From JBDRDD01 sp043821115 (GTDB lineage Bacteria; CAYTYR01; UBA6262; DAOVJB01): a stretch of 64,000 bases of DNA. Each line of letters starts with the position of its first letter. The stretch's first letter is position 1. The notes beneath the pieces are model-generated. The model worked only from the letters and a program-made list of their open reading frames with translations, was not told where the DNA came from and searched no databases. Position numbers and translations under genes: made by a program. Positions 43,783-52,231 of this stretch are shown here, piece by piece. The stretch is taken from contig JBDRDD010000024.1 in NCBI GenBank assembly GCA_043821115.1, forward strand, positions 124,001-188,000. The letters are read 5' to 3'.

Positions 43783-43807
43783 TAAAACTTTCAAAAAGGA
43801 TTATAAA

Positions 43808-44452
43808 TTGGATAGAATTAACTTAGATGAAGCTGAATTGAAAGTAATTAACAATTTTAAGGAAAAACATCCATTAAAGATTACAGATGAAAATTATGAG
43901 GTAATAACTCTAGAATGCCAATTAACAAACATTTCTTATGATGCTTTTCCATCTGTAGAACTCTTTATAGCGCCATATCATCGTTTAGGATCTAAAGGAT
44001 ATGAGAATAATATACAGGTTACGCGGGAAGATTTCGAAAATTTGATCCTTCATGAATTTGGTCATTTGTATGATTTTTGCAATTCAAGTTTTGTTAAAAA
44101 TGATAGGGAAAATTTTTTGAAATGGAAACACAGTTTAGGGAATAATAGGAGAGTCTATAATTTCTTCGTTTTTGTATGGAATGTATTTATTGATTTTAGG
44201 TGTGACTTATTGAGTAGACCGTTTATTAGGCTAAGGGACTTCAGGGAAATAAAGAGAATGTCTCCAGTTGAAAAAGGTAAATATGAAATTAACAAGATAA
44301 CTTTTGAGGAAGAGCGTAAATTAGAATTATCTAATTTATTGTCAAGCAATACCATAGGTAACGATTTTGACAAAATTTGCAAAAGATGTAGGAAAGGGTT
44401 TAAACATTACAAAGACATTAAGGATTATGTTGAAGAGCTATTAAAAGTGTAA
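43808..44452 (+). CDS. Putative zinc metallopeptidase (HEFGH zincin)
   Basis: A 214-residue soluble protein with a zincin motif, LILHEFGHLYDF (H82, E83, H86). A third ligand could be Asp in WNVFIDFRCDLL (D129 or D133). It has no signal peptide, so it would act in the cytoplasm. The TTG at 43808 is chosen because AAAAAGGA lies 8 bases upstream; an ATG at 43751 would overlap the barrel gene by 32 bases without such a site. Coding is markedly AT-rich and Lys/Asn/Phe-rich compared with the flanks, suggesting acquired DNA. Substrate unknown. Confidence 0.7.
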   Translation: MDRINLDEAELKVINNFKEKHPLKITDENYEVITLECQLTNISYDAFPSVELFIAPYHRLGSKGYENNIQVTREDFENLILHEFGHLYDFCNSSFVKNDRENFLKWKHSLGNNRRVYNFFVFVWNVFIDFRCDLLSRPFIRLRDFREIKRMSPVEKGKYEINKITFEEERKLELSNLLSSNTIGNDFDKICKRCRKGFKHYKDIKDYVEELLKV

Positions 44453-44481
44453 AAACGAGAAGTATTAAAACTATATACCCC

Positions 44482-44510
44482 TTGACAAACTCACTTTTTT
44501 GTGTTATACT
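44482..44510 (+). promoter_or_regulatory. Sigma-70 promoter for the c-di-GMP riboswitch RNA
   Basis: TTGACA (44482-44487), 17 bases, TATACT (44505-44510). Transcription would start near 44517, just ahead of the aptamer. Confidence 0.88.
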
Positions 44511-44528
44511 TACAATAGTATTCTGTTA

Positions 44529-44606
44529 GGTTCAAAGGGCAAATCTTAAGAGATTAAGAGACGCAAAGCCACGGAGCTGAGAAGCAAGCCGGGTTGCCGA
44601 AGATTA
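44529..44606 (+). promoter_or_regulatory. Cyclic di-GMP-I (GEMM-I) riboswitch aptamer
   Basis: The conserved GEMM-I blocks occur in order: AGGGCAAA (44536-44543), a CTTAA-GAGA-TTAAG hairpin with a GNRA loop, GACGCAAAGCCACGG (44560-44574), a short GCT-GAGA-AGC hairpin, and GCCGGGTTGCCGAA (44588-44601). This is a compact version of the class that binds cyclic di-GMP. Its 3' strand is shared with the downstream terminator, so ligand binding should favour read-through (an ON switch). It controls the lipoprotein gene at 44648. Confidence 0.93.
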
Positions 44607-44632
44607 ACATCTTTGTGTAACCCGGTTTTTTT
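44589..44632 (+). terminator. Riboswitch expression-platform terminator
   Basis: CCGGGTT (44589-44595) pairs with AACCCGG (44619-44625). An inner CGAAGAT/ATCTTTG stem and a following run of seven T complete the hairpin. The 5' arm is part of the aptamer's 3' strand, so terminator and ligand-bound aptamer exclude each other. Confidence 0.9.
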
Positions 44633-44647
44633 ATATAAGAGGAGATA

Positions 44648-45010
44648 ATGAAGAGACTTAAGAATCTATTACTTATCTTAATGATTGTCGCGCTTTTTGC
44701 AGGGTGTGCGAAGAATAATCCTGTTACAGAGATTGCTCCTGTGGCTGATATCTCCAGTGTTGAGGTCATTGATATCACGGATTCCGGGGCTACTGTTACC
44801 TGGGTTACAAATGAACCTGCTAACTCCAATATAGAATACGGGCATGATACGAACTACTATGCAGGTGTCTTTAACTCTAAATATGTTACCAGCCACCGTA
44901 TAGTGCTTTATGGTCTTACTGGGACCACCACTTATCATTTTGAGCTAAGAGGAGCCACGGTTGACGGTGATTTGCTCCTTGATACTGACCGGACTTTTAT
45001 GACTAATTAA
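44648..45010 (+). CDS. c-di-GMP-controlled lipoprotein with fibronectin III-like domain
   Basis: A 120-residue lipoprotein. The signal ends in a lipobox LFAGC with C20 as the lipidated residue. A single beta-sandwich domain follows (about 35-118) with DSGATVTWVTNEPANSNIEYG and LTGTTTYHFELR. These match the fibronectin III-like domains found in purple-acid-phosphatase N-termini and surface proteins. GGAG precedes the ATG, outside the riboswitch. Its own promoter, riboswitch and terminator make it monocistronic. A surface or adhesion role under high c-di-GMP is inferred. Confidence 0.88.
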   Translation: MKRLKNLLLILMIVALFAGCAKNNPVTEIAPVADISSVEVIDITDSGATVTWVTNEPANSNIEYGHDTNYYAGVFNSKYVTSHRIVLYGLTGTTTYHFELRGATVDGDLLLDTDRTFMTN

Positions 45011-45042
45011 AAAGCATGGTTTTTATAGTTACAATATACATA

Positions 45043-45074
45043 CCGCTGGATGAACTCCAGCGGTTCTTTTTTTC
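45043..45074 (+). terminator. Rho-independent terminator after the lipoprotein gene
   Basis: CCGCTGGA and TCCAGCGG form an 8-bp stem around TGAAC, followed by TTC and a T-run. Confidence 0.92.
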
Positions 45075-45076
45075 TC

Positions 45077-45106
45077 TTTACATAGAGGATATTTCTGTGA
45101 TACAAT
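45077..45106 (+). promoter_or_regulatory. Sigma-70 promoter for the yebC-ruvCAB unit
   Basis: TTTACA (45077-45082), 18 bases, TACAAT (45101-45106). It lies directly after a terminator and 46 bases before yebC. Confidence 0.6.
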
Positions 45107-45152
45107 TTAATGTGAATATACGTACTTTATGAGAGAATATACGGGGGTTTAC

Positions 45153-45902
45153 ATGTCAGGACATTCCAAGTGGTCCAGTATCAAGCATAAAAAAGCTGCA
45201 GTGGATGCCAAAAGGGGTAAAATCTTCACCAGGATTATTCGTGAGATGACGATGGCTGCCAGACAGGGCGGCGGAGATCCTTCAGGCAATGCCAGGCTAA
45301 GAAAAGCCATCGATGATGCAAAAGCCGCGAACATGCCACAGGATAATATAAAAAGAGCCATAAAAAAGGGAACAGGAGAGCTTCCCGGTACTGCCTATGA
45401 GGAATGCCTGTTCGAGGGATACGGTCCGGGTGGTGTGGCTGTTCTTGTGGATGCGGTAACAGATAACAAAAACAGGACGACGGCCGAGCTCAGGATGGTA
45501 TTCTCCAGGCGCGGCGGCAATCTGGGCGAGGCAGGCTGTGTTGGATGGATGTTTACCAAAAAGGGCCTCATAAACATAAGCAAGAAGAAGATAGGGGAAG
45601 AGGACCTCTTGAATACCGCGCTTGAGGCAGGCGCGGAGGATGTAAATAGCGAAGATGAGGACCTCTACGAAATACTCTGTGATCCCAAGGACTTTGAGAA
45701 CGTAAAAAGTGCTCTCGAGAAGCTTGGCCTGGAAGTCGCAGAGCTGACCATGCTTCCCCAGACATATATAAAGCTTGAAGGAAAAAATGCCGAACAGATG
45801 CTTGAGCTCATGGAGTCTCTTGAAGACCATGATGATGTACAGAACGCTTATGCCAACTTTGACATATCCAAGGAAATCATGGAGAAGATGAGCAGGCAAT
45901 AA
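45153..45902 (+). CDS. yebC: YebC/PmpR family protein
   Basis: A 249-residue YebC/PmpR protein. It opens with MSGHSKWSSIKHKKAAVDAKRGK and contains GYGPGGVAVLVDAVTDNKNRT and RRGGNLGEAGCVGWMF. The family is annotated as transcriptional regulators, and recent work ties members to translation of difficult sequences. The ATG at 45153 matches the invariant start; an upstream in-frame ATG at 45129 would add eight non-family residues. It precedes ruvC, a conserved pairing. Confidence 0.95.
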   Translation: MSGHSKWSSIKHKKAAVDAKRGKIFTRIIREMTMAARQGGGDPSGNARLRKAIDDAKAANMPQDNIKRAIKKGTGELPGTAYEECLFEGYGPGGVAVLVDAVTDNKNRTTAELRMVFSRRGGNLGEAGCVGWMFTKKGLINISKKKIGEEDLLNTALEAGAEDVNSEDEDLYEILCDPKDFENVKSALEKLGLEVAELTMLPQTYIKLEGKNAEQMLELMESLEDHDDVQNAYANFDISKEIMEKMSRQ

Positions 45903-45920
45903 CTTTCACAAGGTGGTACT

Positions 45921-46433
45921 ATGAGAGTTTTGGGCATAGATCCCGGCACTGCAATCACCGGTTGGGGGATAGTGGACGTCGAAGATAAAAAAGGTAAATC
46001 CTCTGATAAGCTGACCGCCAGGGGCTACGGCTGTATAAAAACCGAAAGCAGTATGATTTTCTCCAGAAGACTTTCAATTATCTACAAAGAACTAAAAGAA
46101 CTTATCAAGGAATACAAACCCGATGTTGTTGCCATAGAAGAGCTTTTCTTCGCGAAAAATGTTAAGACAGCCCTTAAAGTAGGACATGCCAGGGGTGTGG
46201 TCATTCTGGCAGCTGTTAATGCTAACCTGGATGTGGCGGAATATACACCTCTACAGGTAAAGCAGGCCCTGACCGGATACGGCAGGGCGGATAAGCAGCA
46301 GATACAGAGAATGGTAAAGACCCTGTTATGGTTAAAAGAAATACCGAAGCCTGATGACGTGGCTGACGCTCTTGCGGTTGCCGTCTGCCACATAAACTCA
46401 AGGAAAATAGAAAAACTATGCATCACGGGTTGA
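45921..46433 (+). CDS. ruvC: Holliday junction resolvase RuvC
   Basis: A 170-residue RNase H-fold endonuclease that resolves Holliday junctions. The first catalytic Asp is D7 (VLGIDPGTAITGWG), the Glu is in VVAIEELFFAKN, and the C-terminal acidic pair is in KPDDVADALAVAVCH. AAGGTGG precedes the ATG. It is followed 4 bases later by ruvA. Confidence 0.96.
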   Translation: MRVLGIDPGTAITGWGIVDVEDKKGKSSDKLTARGYGCIKTESSMIFSRRLSIIYKELKELIKEYKPDVVAIEELFFAKNVKTALKVGHARGVVILAAVNANLDVAEYTPLQVKQALTGYGRADKQQIQRMVKTLLWLKEIPKPDDVADALAVAVCHINSRKIEKLCITG

Positions 46434-46437
46434 TAAT

Positions 46438-47040
46438 ATGATAAATTTCATCCGCGGGACCTTGGACGAGAAAGCACTTAATAGTGTCATAATTGAGGCC
46501 GGTGGCATAGGCTACCAGGTCTTCGTGCCCACCTCTACATACGAGAAGTTGCCTGTTATTGGCGAGGATGTAAAGCTATATATCGCTGAGTCCACGGCAA
46601 TGTACGGCGGCAGTACCATGTTCTACGGTTTTTTAACGCGCGAGGAAAGGGAAGTCTTCCAGCGCATACGTTCTGTCTCCAAGATAGGAGCAAAAGGCGC
46701 CCTGGATATTCTCTCAAAGATCTCTAAATCCCTTCCTGATTTCAAAAAAGCAATAGAGGAAAAAGATACTAAACTACTTGAAAAACTCTTCGGTATTACA
46801 AAGAAGACGGCCGAGAAACTCGTAGTGGGATTAAAAGACAAGATCAAGGATATTTCCATAAAAGGCGAACAGAAATTCAGGATAAAGGAAATAGAAGAGA
46901 TAACAGATGCCATAAGCGGTCTGGTAGCTCTTGGGTATAGGAAGACCCTGGCTAAGGAAGCCGTGAATTGTGCATGTGATGTACTAAAAGAAAAAGTAAG
47001 TACAGAAGGACTTATAAAAGAAGCCTTACGATATCTCTAA
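46438..47040 (+). CDS. ruvA: Holliday junction DNA helicase subunit RuvA
   Basis: A 200-residue RuvA that binds the four-way junction and loads RuvB. The OB fold (MINFIRGTLDEK; EAGGIGYQVFVP), helix-hairpin-helix region (FQRIRSVSKIGAKGALDIL; LFGITKKTAEKLVVGLKDK) and C-terminal RuvB-binding domain (SGLVALGYRKTLAKEAV) are intact. The first HhH has SKIGAKGA where GIGPK is usual, a mild deviation. Confidence 0.95.
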   Translation: MINFIRGTLDEKALNSVIIEAGGIGYQVFVPTSTYEKLPVIGEDVKLYIAESTAMYGGSTMFYGFLTREEREVFQRIRSVSKIGAKGALDILSKISKSLPDFKKAIEEKDTKLLEKLFGITKKTAEKLVVGLKDKIKDISIKGEQKFRIKEIEEITDAISGLVALGYRKTLAKEAVNCACDVLKEKVSTEGLIKEALRYL

Positions 47041-47051
47041 AGGAGAGAAAT

Positions 47052-48080
47052 ATGGCTGAGCGAGTGACGACTCCCGCTATAAAGAATGAGGAAGAGAAAA
47101 CCTTTGATTATGCACTGCGCCCCAAGGTCCTGGATGAATTCGTCGGTCAGGAAAAGTTAAAGGAAAATCTCGAGATTTCTATAGAGGCAGCCAAGAAAAG
47201 AAAAGAGCCCCTCGAGCACTGCCTTTTCTACAGTCCTCCCGGTCTGGGAAAGACAACAATCGCCCATATAATAGCCCACGAGATGGGTGTGAACATAAAA
47301 TCAACGTCGGGTCCGGTTCTGGAGAAGGCCGGAGATCTCGCGGCAATCCTAACAAATCTCGGCGAGGGTGATGTGTTCTTCATAGATGAGATCCACAGGA
47401 TGAACCGTCTTGTCGAGGAGGTTCTTTATCCTGTTATGGAGGATTTCCAGCTGGATATTATAATCGGCCAGGGTCCCAGTGCACGTTCAATCAAACTAGA
47501 ACTCCCGCGGTTTACTTTAATCGGCTCTACAACGCGTGCCGGGCTTTTGACGTCACCTCTTAGGTCCAGATTCGGCATAGTCAACTATCTTGTTTTCTAC
47601 ACCGAATCCGAACTGAGTGCTATAATAAAACGCTCTGCTAGGATACTGGGGCTTTCGATTAACGATGAGGGGGCTCTTGAGATAGCAAAACGCTCGAGGG
47701 GTACACCGCGTATAGCAAACCGACTCTTACGAAGGGTAAGAGATTATGCCCAGGTGCGTGCTGACGGCAGGATAACCAGGGAACTGGCTGACGCGGCACT
47801 TGAGATGCTCGAGGTTGACGGGGCGGGACTCGACAGCATGGACCGCAAGATACTTAACACCATCATGAACAAGTTTAACGGCGGTCCTGTTGGCATAGAG
47901 ACAATAGCTATATCCATTAACGAGGAAGTTGATACGATAACGGATGTATATGAATCCTTTTTGATACAGATAGGTTTCTTAGCGAGAACACCGCGTGGCA
48001 GGGTGGCTACAAAGAGTGCCTACAAATATTTCAATATTTCGCCTCCTGAAGAAAAACAAGAGGAATTGTTTGATGGGTAA
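47052..48080 (+). CDS. ruvB: Holliday junction branch-migration ATPase RuvB
   Basis: A 342-residue AAA+ motor. The N-terminal LRPKVLDEFVGQEKLKENL, Walker A PPGLGKTT, Walker B FIDEIHR, arginine-finger region GSTTRAGLLTSPLRSRFG and C-terminal winged helix (GFLARTPRGRVAT) are all present. The last 8 bases overlap ogt. Confidence 0.98.
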   Translation: MAERVTTPAIKNEEEKTFDYALRPKVLDEFVGQEKLKENLEISIEAAKKRKEPLEHCLFYSPPGLGKTTIAHIIAHEMGVNIKSTSGPVLEKAGDLAAILTNLGEGDVFFIDEIHRMNRLVEEVLYPVMEDFQLDIIIGQGPSARSIKLELPRFTLIGSTTRAGLLTSPLRSRFGIVNYLVFYTESELSAIIKRSARILGLSINDEGALEIAKRSRGTPRIANRLLRRVRDYAQVRADGRITRELADAALEMLEVDGAGLDSMDRKILNTIMNKFNGGPVGIETIAISINEEVDTITDVYESFLIQIGFLARTPRGRVATKSAYKYFNISPPEEKQEELFDG

Positions 48081-48615
48081 GAAAAGTGTACCCCAAAAGG
48101 TGCACTACGCGCTTTTTCGAACGAAATTAGGCTGTATGGGCATAGCATCCACATCCCAGGGGCTTGCTGCGATAGTTTTGCCGAGAAAGAATAAGAAAAG
48201 TGCCGGGATTGAGTTGAAAAGGATACTTGAGGGCAGGTTTAATAAGTTTATCCTTAAAAAAAAGAAGAAACTTCTTAAAACACCCATCAAGGACCTGGTT
48301 AAATATCTAAAGGGAGCTGAGCCTGGTTTTGACTATGAACTTGATTTCGGGACAGCTACTGCTTTTCAGACTAAAGTATATAATGTTGCAAGAAAAATTC
48401 CCTACGGCAAAACTGTAAGTTATAACTGGATAGCGGAGAAAGTAGGGTCCCCGCGTTCAAGCAGGGCTGTGGGGCAGGCACTTAAGGCCAATGCCTTGCC
48501 GGTGATAGTTCCGTGTCACAGGGTCATAAAGAGCAATAACGCATTATGCGGTTTTTCATCAGGCGTTGAGTGGAAGGTAAAGCTACTTACGATAGAAGGC
48601 GTAATCTTAACATAG
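48073..48615 (+). CDS. ogt: Methylated-DNA--protein-cysteine methyltransferase
   Basis: A 180-residue O6-alkylguanine repair protein that takes the alkyl group onto its own cysteine. The active site is VIVPCHRVI (about 144-152). The helix-turn-helix is in KIPYGKTVSYNWIAEKVGSPRSSRAVGQA. The ATG at 48073 overlaps the ruvB stop; a longer in-frame start would lie deep in ruvB. DNA repair context (ruvCAB) agrees. Confidence 0.93.
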   Translation: MGKKSVPQKVHYALFRTKLGCMGIASTSQGLAAIVLPRKNKKSAGIELKRILEGRFNKFILKKKKKLLKTPIKDLVKYLKGAEPGFDYELDFGTATAFQTKVYNVARKIPYGKTVSYNWIAEKVGSPRSSRAVGQALKANALPVIVPCHRVIKSNNALCGFSSGVEWKVKLLTIEGVILT

Positions 48616-48627
48616 AAGGATTCGAGT

Positions 48628-49680
48628 ATGAAAAAAGCGGTATTATTATTTTTCCTTGTTTTTGTGCTTCTTGTGGTGTTTGCATCGGGGGCATATCCCG
48701 CATCCAGCGAGAAGCACACTATAATCAGGGTGGGACTCATTCAGAACGCAGCTTCTGTTAAAATTAACGGGGTAAATATCACAAGAAGCTCTATATCCGG
48801 GGTATCTGAAACATTTCAGGGTTCGTGGAATAACCATGTTAATGTAAACGGAGCTCCTTATCGCGGTCTTATAGAGGTGAGGAAGAACGACAGCGGACGC
48901 CTGACGGTAATAAATATAATTGACATAGAACATTATCTCTACGGTGTTGTGAGCAAGGAAATCTCCCCTAACTGGCCTGAGGAAGCTGTGAAGGCACAGA
49001 TAGTGGCTGCGCGTACATTCGCGCTTAAGAACATGGGTAAGCATAAAAGCGAAGGCTTTGACATATGCGACACTGTACACTGCCAGGTGTACGGCGGGGT
49101 CTGGGCCGAGAACAGTGTTTCCAACAAACTTGTTGATGAGACTGTCGGCGAGGTGATGACATACATGGGTGAGCTGATAAATGCTTCCTATCACGGCATA
49201 TGCGGTGGATATACAGAGGACCCGAGGGATGTATGGGAAGGTGGGAGCAGAATTCCCTATCTTAGTTCTGTAAAGTGTAATTACTGCAGGGATGCCAAGG
49301 GCTTTAACTGGACTAAAGAGATAGACATATCAACACTGCAGTCAAAACTCTCAGCCGCCGGTATATCCGTAGGGAAAATACAAAGTATGCTGGTTTTCAG
49401 GAAGAGCAAGACAGGAAGGGCAAAGGAAATAAAGATATCAGGCAGCAAGACTTATAATATTATCAAGGGGACAAAACTTCGCTCATTGCTTGGGACCAAT
49501 GTTATCCGCAGTACGATGTTCAACGTTAATAAAAAAGGCAAGAGTTTTGTTTTTACAGGCAAGGGCTGGGGGCACGGTGTGGGCATGTGCCAGGAAGGTG
49601 CCCGGGGCATGGCCGAAAAGGGAAACACCTATAAACAGATATTAAAATTCTACTACAGGGGTGTTATGATTAAACAATGA
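48628..49680 (+). CDS. SpoIID/LytB-type peptidoglycan lytic protein
   Basis: A 350-residue exported protein. A signal peptide (about 1-24) precedes the SpoIID core: VVSKEISPNWPEEAVKAQIVAARTFAL carries the conserved catalytic-type Glu, and the C-terminal FTGKGWGHGVGMCQEGARGMA motif is diagnostic. SpoIID of Bacillus is a lytic transglycosylase acting on denuded glycan. In Gram-negatives this family occurs without sporulation, so a cell-wall remodelling role is likely. The stop overlaps queA (ATGA). Confidence 0.93.
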   Translation: MKKAVLLFFLVFVLLVVFASGAYPASSEKHTIIRVGLIQNAASVKINGVNITRSSISGVSETFQGSWNNHVNVNGAPYRGLIEVRKNDSGRLTVINIIDIEHYLYGVVSKEISPNWPEEAVKAQIVAARTFALKNMGKHKSEGFDICDTVHCQVYGGVWAENSVSNKLVDETVGEVMTYMGELINASYHGICGGYTEDPRDVWEGGSRIPYLSSVKCNYCRDAKGFNWTKEIDISTLQSKLSAAGISVGKIQSMLVFRKSKTGRAKEIKISGSKTYNIIKGTKLRSLLGTNVIRSTMFNVNKKGKSFVFTGKGWGHGVGMCQEGARGMAEKGNTYKQILKFYYRGVMIKQ

Positions 49681-50750
49681 CACCCAAAATGAAGTTAGCT
49701 GACTTTAACTATACATTGCCTCCCGGATACATAGCACAGAATCCCCTTCCAAAAAGAGATGCATCAAAGCTCATGGTGATTGAAAAGGATTCAGGGACCA
49801 TCACCCACAGGATCTTCAGGAACCTGACGGATTACCTTGATAAAGGTGATGTTCTTGTAGTAAATGATACAAAGGTTATACCCGCAAGGCTATTAGGGAG
49901 AAAAGAGCATACGGGAGCGAAGATAGAGGTTTTCTTACTCAAAAAATTGAAAAAACCCAACGAATGGGAAACGCTTATAAGACCTGGTCGCCGTGTTAAG
50001 GAAGGGACCAGGATTATTTTTTCCCCGGGAAAATTTGAAGCACAACTTCTGAAAAAAACACCACAGGGAAGAGCTGTTGTAAGGTTTCATGTTAAGGGTT
50101 CTTTTGATAAAGCCCTTGCGCGTACAGGGCATACTCCACTTCCGCCTTATATAAATGAAAAGACAGGGGATAATTCCTTAAGAGAACGCTATCAGACAGT
50201 TTATGCCCAGAAGAAAGGCGCTGTTGCCGCACCTACGGCAGGTTTACACTTTACGAAGGGACTTATAAAAAAAATAGAAGATAAAAAAGTAAAAGTCGTA
50301 AATATTACTCTGCATACGGGGCTTGGTACATTTTCACCGGTAAGAGATGAAAATATAACAAGGCACAAAATGGAAGAGGAATATTTTGAGATCCCTTCAT
50401 CTACGGCAAGGGCTGTTATTAATGCTAAAAGAAAAGGGTCAAGGGTTATAGCTGTAGGGACAACGGCTGTCAGGGCTCTTGAGACGGCTTTTGATAAAGA
50501 TATGCATCTTGAGAAGAACTCTGGAATGAGCCGTCTTTTCATATATCCGGGCTACAGGTTCAAAGTTGTGGACGCTCTTGTCACAAATTTTCATCTGCCA
50601 AAGTCAACGCTGCTTATGCTTGTCAGTGCGTTTTCTTCGCCAAAGGAGCATCCTGAAAAAGGGATAGGTTTAATACGCAAAGCATACCGCCAAGCGATAG
50701 AGGAGAAATATCGCTTCTTTAGTTTCGGTGATGCCATGATTATTCTCTGA
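49677..50750 (+). CDS. queA: tRNA preQ1(34) ribosyltransferase-isomerase QueA
   Basis: A 357-residue enzyme that transfers and rearranges ribose from SAM to form epoxyqueuosine in tRNA. Visible are LPPGYIAQNPLPKRDASKLMV, LVVNDTKVIPARLLG, TAGLHFT and VDALVTNFHLPKSTLLMLVSAF. It is coupled to the SpoIID gene upstream and precedes tgt, as in most queuosine operons. Confidence 0.97.
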   Translation: MTPKMKLADFNYTLPPGYIAQNPLPKRDASKLMVIEKDSGTITHRIFRNLTDYLDKGDVLVVNDTKVIPARLLGRKEHTGAKIEVFLLKKLKKPNEWETLIRPGRRVKEGTRIIFSPGKFEAQLLKKTPQGRAVVRFHVKGSFDKALARTGHTPLPPYINEKTGDNSLRERYQTVYAQKKGAVAAPTAGLHFTKGLIKKIEDKKVKVVNITLHTGLGTFSPVRDENITRHKMEEEYFEIPSSTARAVINAKRKGSRVIAVGTTAVRALETAFDKDMHLEKNSGMSRLFIYPGYRFKVVDALVTNFHLPKSTLLMLVSAFSSPKEHPEKGIGLIRKAYRQAIEEKYRFFSFGDAMIIL

Positions 50751-50762
50751 AGTGAGAGATTT

Positions 50763-51899
50763 ATGAGTAAAGAAAGTTTTAAGCTTATAAAAAAAGACAA
50801 ACAGACGAAAGCACGCCTTGGAGAGCTTTCCACACCACACGGTGAAATAAAGACACCCGTCTTTATGCCCGTGGGAACGCAGGCTACTGTTAAAACACTT
50901 ACGCCGGAGGACCTTAAGTCAATAGGTGTTGAGATAATACTTAGTAATGTATATCATCTATACCTTCGCCCGGGAGATGAGCTTATAAAACAAGCCGGAG
51001 GGCTCCACTCTTTTATGCACTGGGACAGGCCTATACTCACTGATAGCGGCGGGTACCAGGTATTCAGTCTGGCGGAGCTTCGCAAGATTAAAGAGGACCA
51101 TGTTGAGTTCAGGTCCCATATTGACGGCTCCAATCATATCCTCTCGCCCGAGAAGGTGATAGATATACAGAGCAACCTCGGTTCGGATATAATGATGTGT
51201 CTTGATGAATGCATCCCGTATCCCTGTGAGCGTGATTATGCAAAAGAGGCACTTGAGAGGACACTGCGCTGGGCAGAGCGCTCAAAAGAAGCTTTTATTA
51301 AAAAGGGCAAAAATGTTGACGCTCAGTTGCTCTTCGGTATTACACAGGGCGGTGTTTACAGTGATCTTAGAAGAAGAAGCGCCGAAGGGACAATTGATAT
51401 AGGTTTTGACGGCTATGCAATCGGGGGGCTTTCCGTGGGAGAGCCCAAGGATGTGATGCTGGAGGTTTTGGATGAGCATGTTGAGATATTGCCCGAGGAT
51501 AAACCCAGGTATCTTATGGGTATAGGTACCCCGGTTGATCTCTGGGAGTGTATAGAGTGCGGGATAGACATGTTTGACTGTGTCATGCCGACAAGAAATG
51601 CCAGAAACGGTCAGGTATTTACAAGCCAGGGCAGGCTAACTATAAAAAATGCTAAATACAAAAGGGACTTTGGTCCTCTTGATGAGGCTTGCAAATGTTA
51701 CACTTGTAAGAATTATACCAGAAGCTACCTTCAGCATCTTTTCAATGCAAACGAGATACTGGCACTAAGATTAAATACTTTACATAATCTGTCTTTTATG
51801 GTAGAATTAATTTCTAAAATACGTTTAGCTATAAAGAATAATATATTTATTGAAGAAAAGAAAAAATTCTTGGACACTTATAATAACATATCTAAATAA
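50763..51899 (+). CDS. tgt: tRNA-guanine(34) transglycosylase
   Basis: A 378-residue enzyme exchanging G34 for preQ1. The catalytic Asp regions are ILTDSGGYQVFSL and DMFDCVMPTRNARNG. The zinc site is CKCYTCKNYTRSYLQHL. Normal length. Between queA and yajC, the common queA-tgt-yajC-secD-secF order. Confidence 0.98.
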   Translation: MSKESFKLIKKDKQTKARLGELSTPHGEIKTPVFMPVGTQATVKTLTPEDLKSIGVEIILSNVYHLYLRPGDELIKQAGGLHSFMHWDRPILTDSGGYQVFSLAELRKIKEDHVEFRSHIDGSNHILSPEKVIDIQSNLGSDIMMCLDECIPYPCERDYAKEALERTLRWAERSKEAFIKKGKNVDAQLLFGITQGGVYSDLRRRSAEGTIDIGFDGYAIGGLSVGEPKDVMLEVLDEHVEILPEDKPRYLMGIGTPVDLWECIECGIDMFDCVMPTRNARNGQVFTSQGRLTIKNAKYKRDFGPLDEACKCYTCKNYTRSYLQHLFNANEILALRLNTLHNLSFMVELISKIRLAIKNNIFIEEKKKFLDTYNNISK

Positions 51900-51914
51900 A
51901 AGGAGGAACACACT

Positions 51915-52208
51915 ATGCAGCCAGGCGGAGCACTGGGAGGGTTTTTACCTCTTGTTTTTATCTTTGTTATCTTCTATTTTCTTTTGATAAGGCCCCAGCA
52001 GAAGCGCGCGAAAGACCATCAGAAGATGCTAAACGACCTGTTGAAAGGCGATGAAGTCGTGACAAATGGCGGACTTCACGGTGTAGTTACCAATATCAGG
52101 GGTAATCTGGTCGATGTAAAGATAGCAGAGGATGTTAAGGTAACATTCTCAAAGGAAGCTATTTCTTCTGTCAAAAGAGAACCCGCAGTAGAAGAAGTTA
52201 AAAAATAA
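51915..52208 (+). CDS. yajC: Preprotein translocase accessory subunit YajC
   Basis: A 97-residue membrane protein with one helix (about 8-26), the conserved FLLIRPQQKRAKDHQKML and GDEVVTNGGLHGVVTNI. It associates with SecDF. AAGGAGG precedes the ATG. The HD gene separates it from secD, an insertion in the usual yajC-secD order. Confidence 0.95.
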   Translation: MQPGGALGGFLPLVFIFVIFYFLLIRPQQKRAKDHQKMLNDLLKGDEVVTNGGLHGVVTNIRGNLVDVKIAEDVKVTFSKEAISSVKREPAVEEVKK

Positions 52209-52231
52209 GCATTCTTACAAGGAGGCCGAAA

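Noticed and set aside
43751..44452. ATG at 43751 as start of the zincin
   Set aside because: It would overlap the barrel gene by 32 bases with no ribosome site, while the TTG at 43808 has AAAAAGGA at good spacing.
45297..45899. 200-codon open frame antisense to yebC
   Set aside because: Low-complexity shadow of yebC with no recognisable features.
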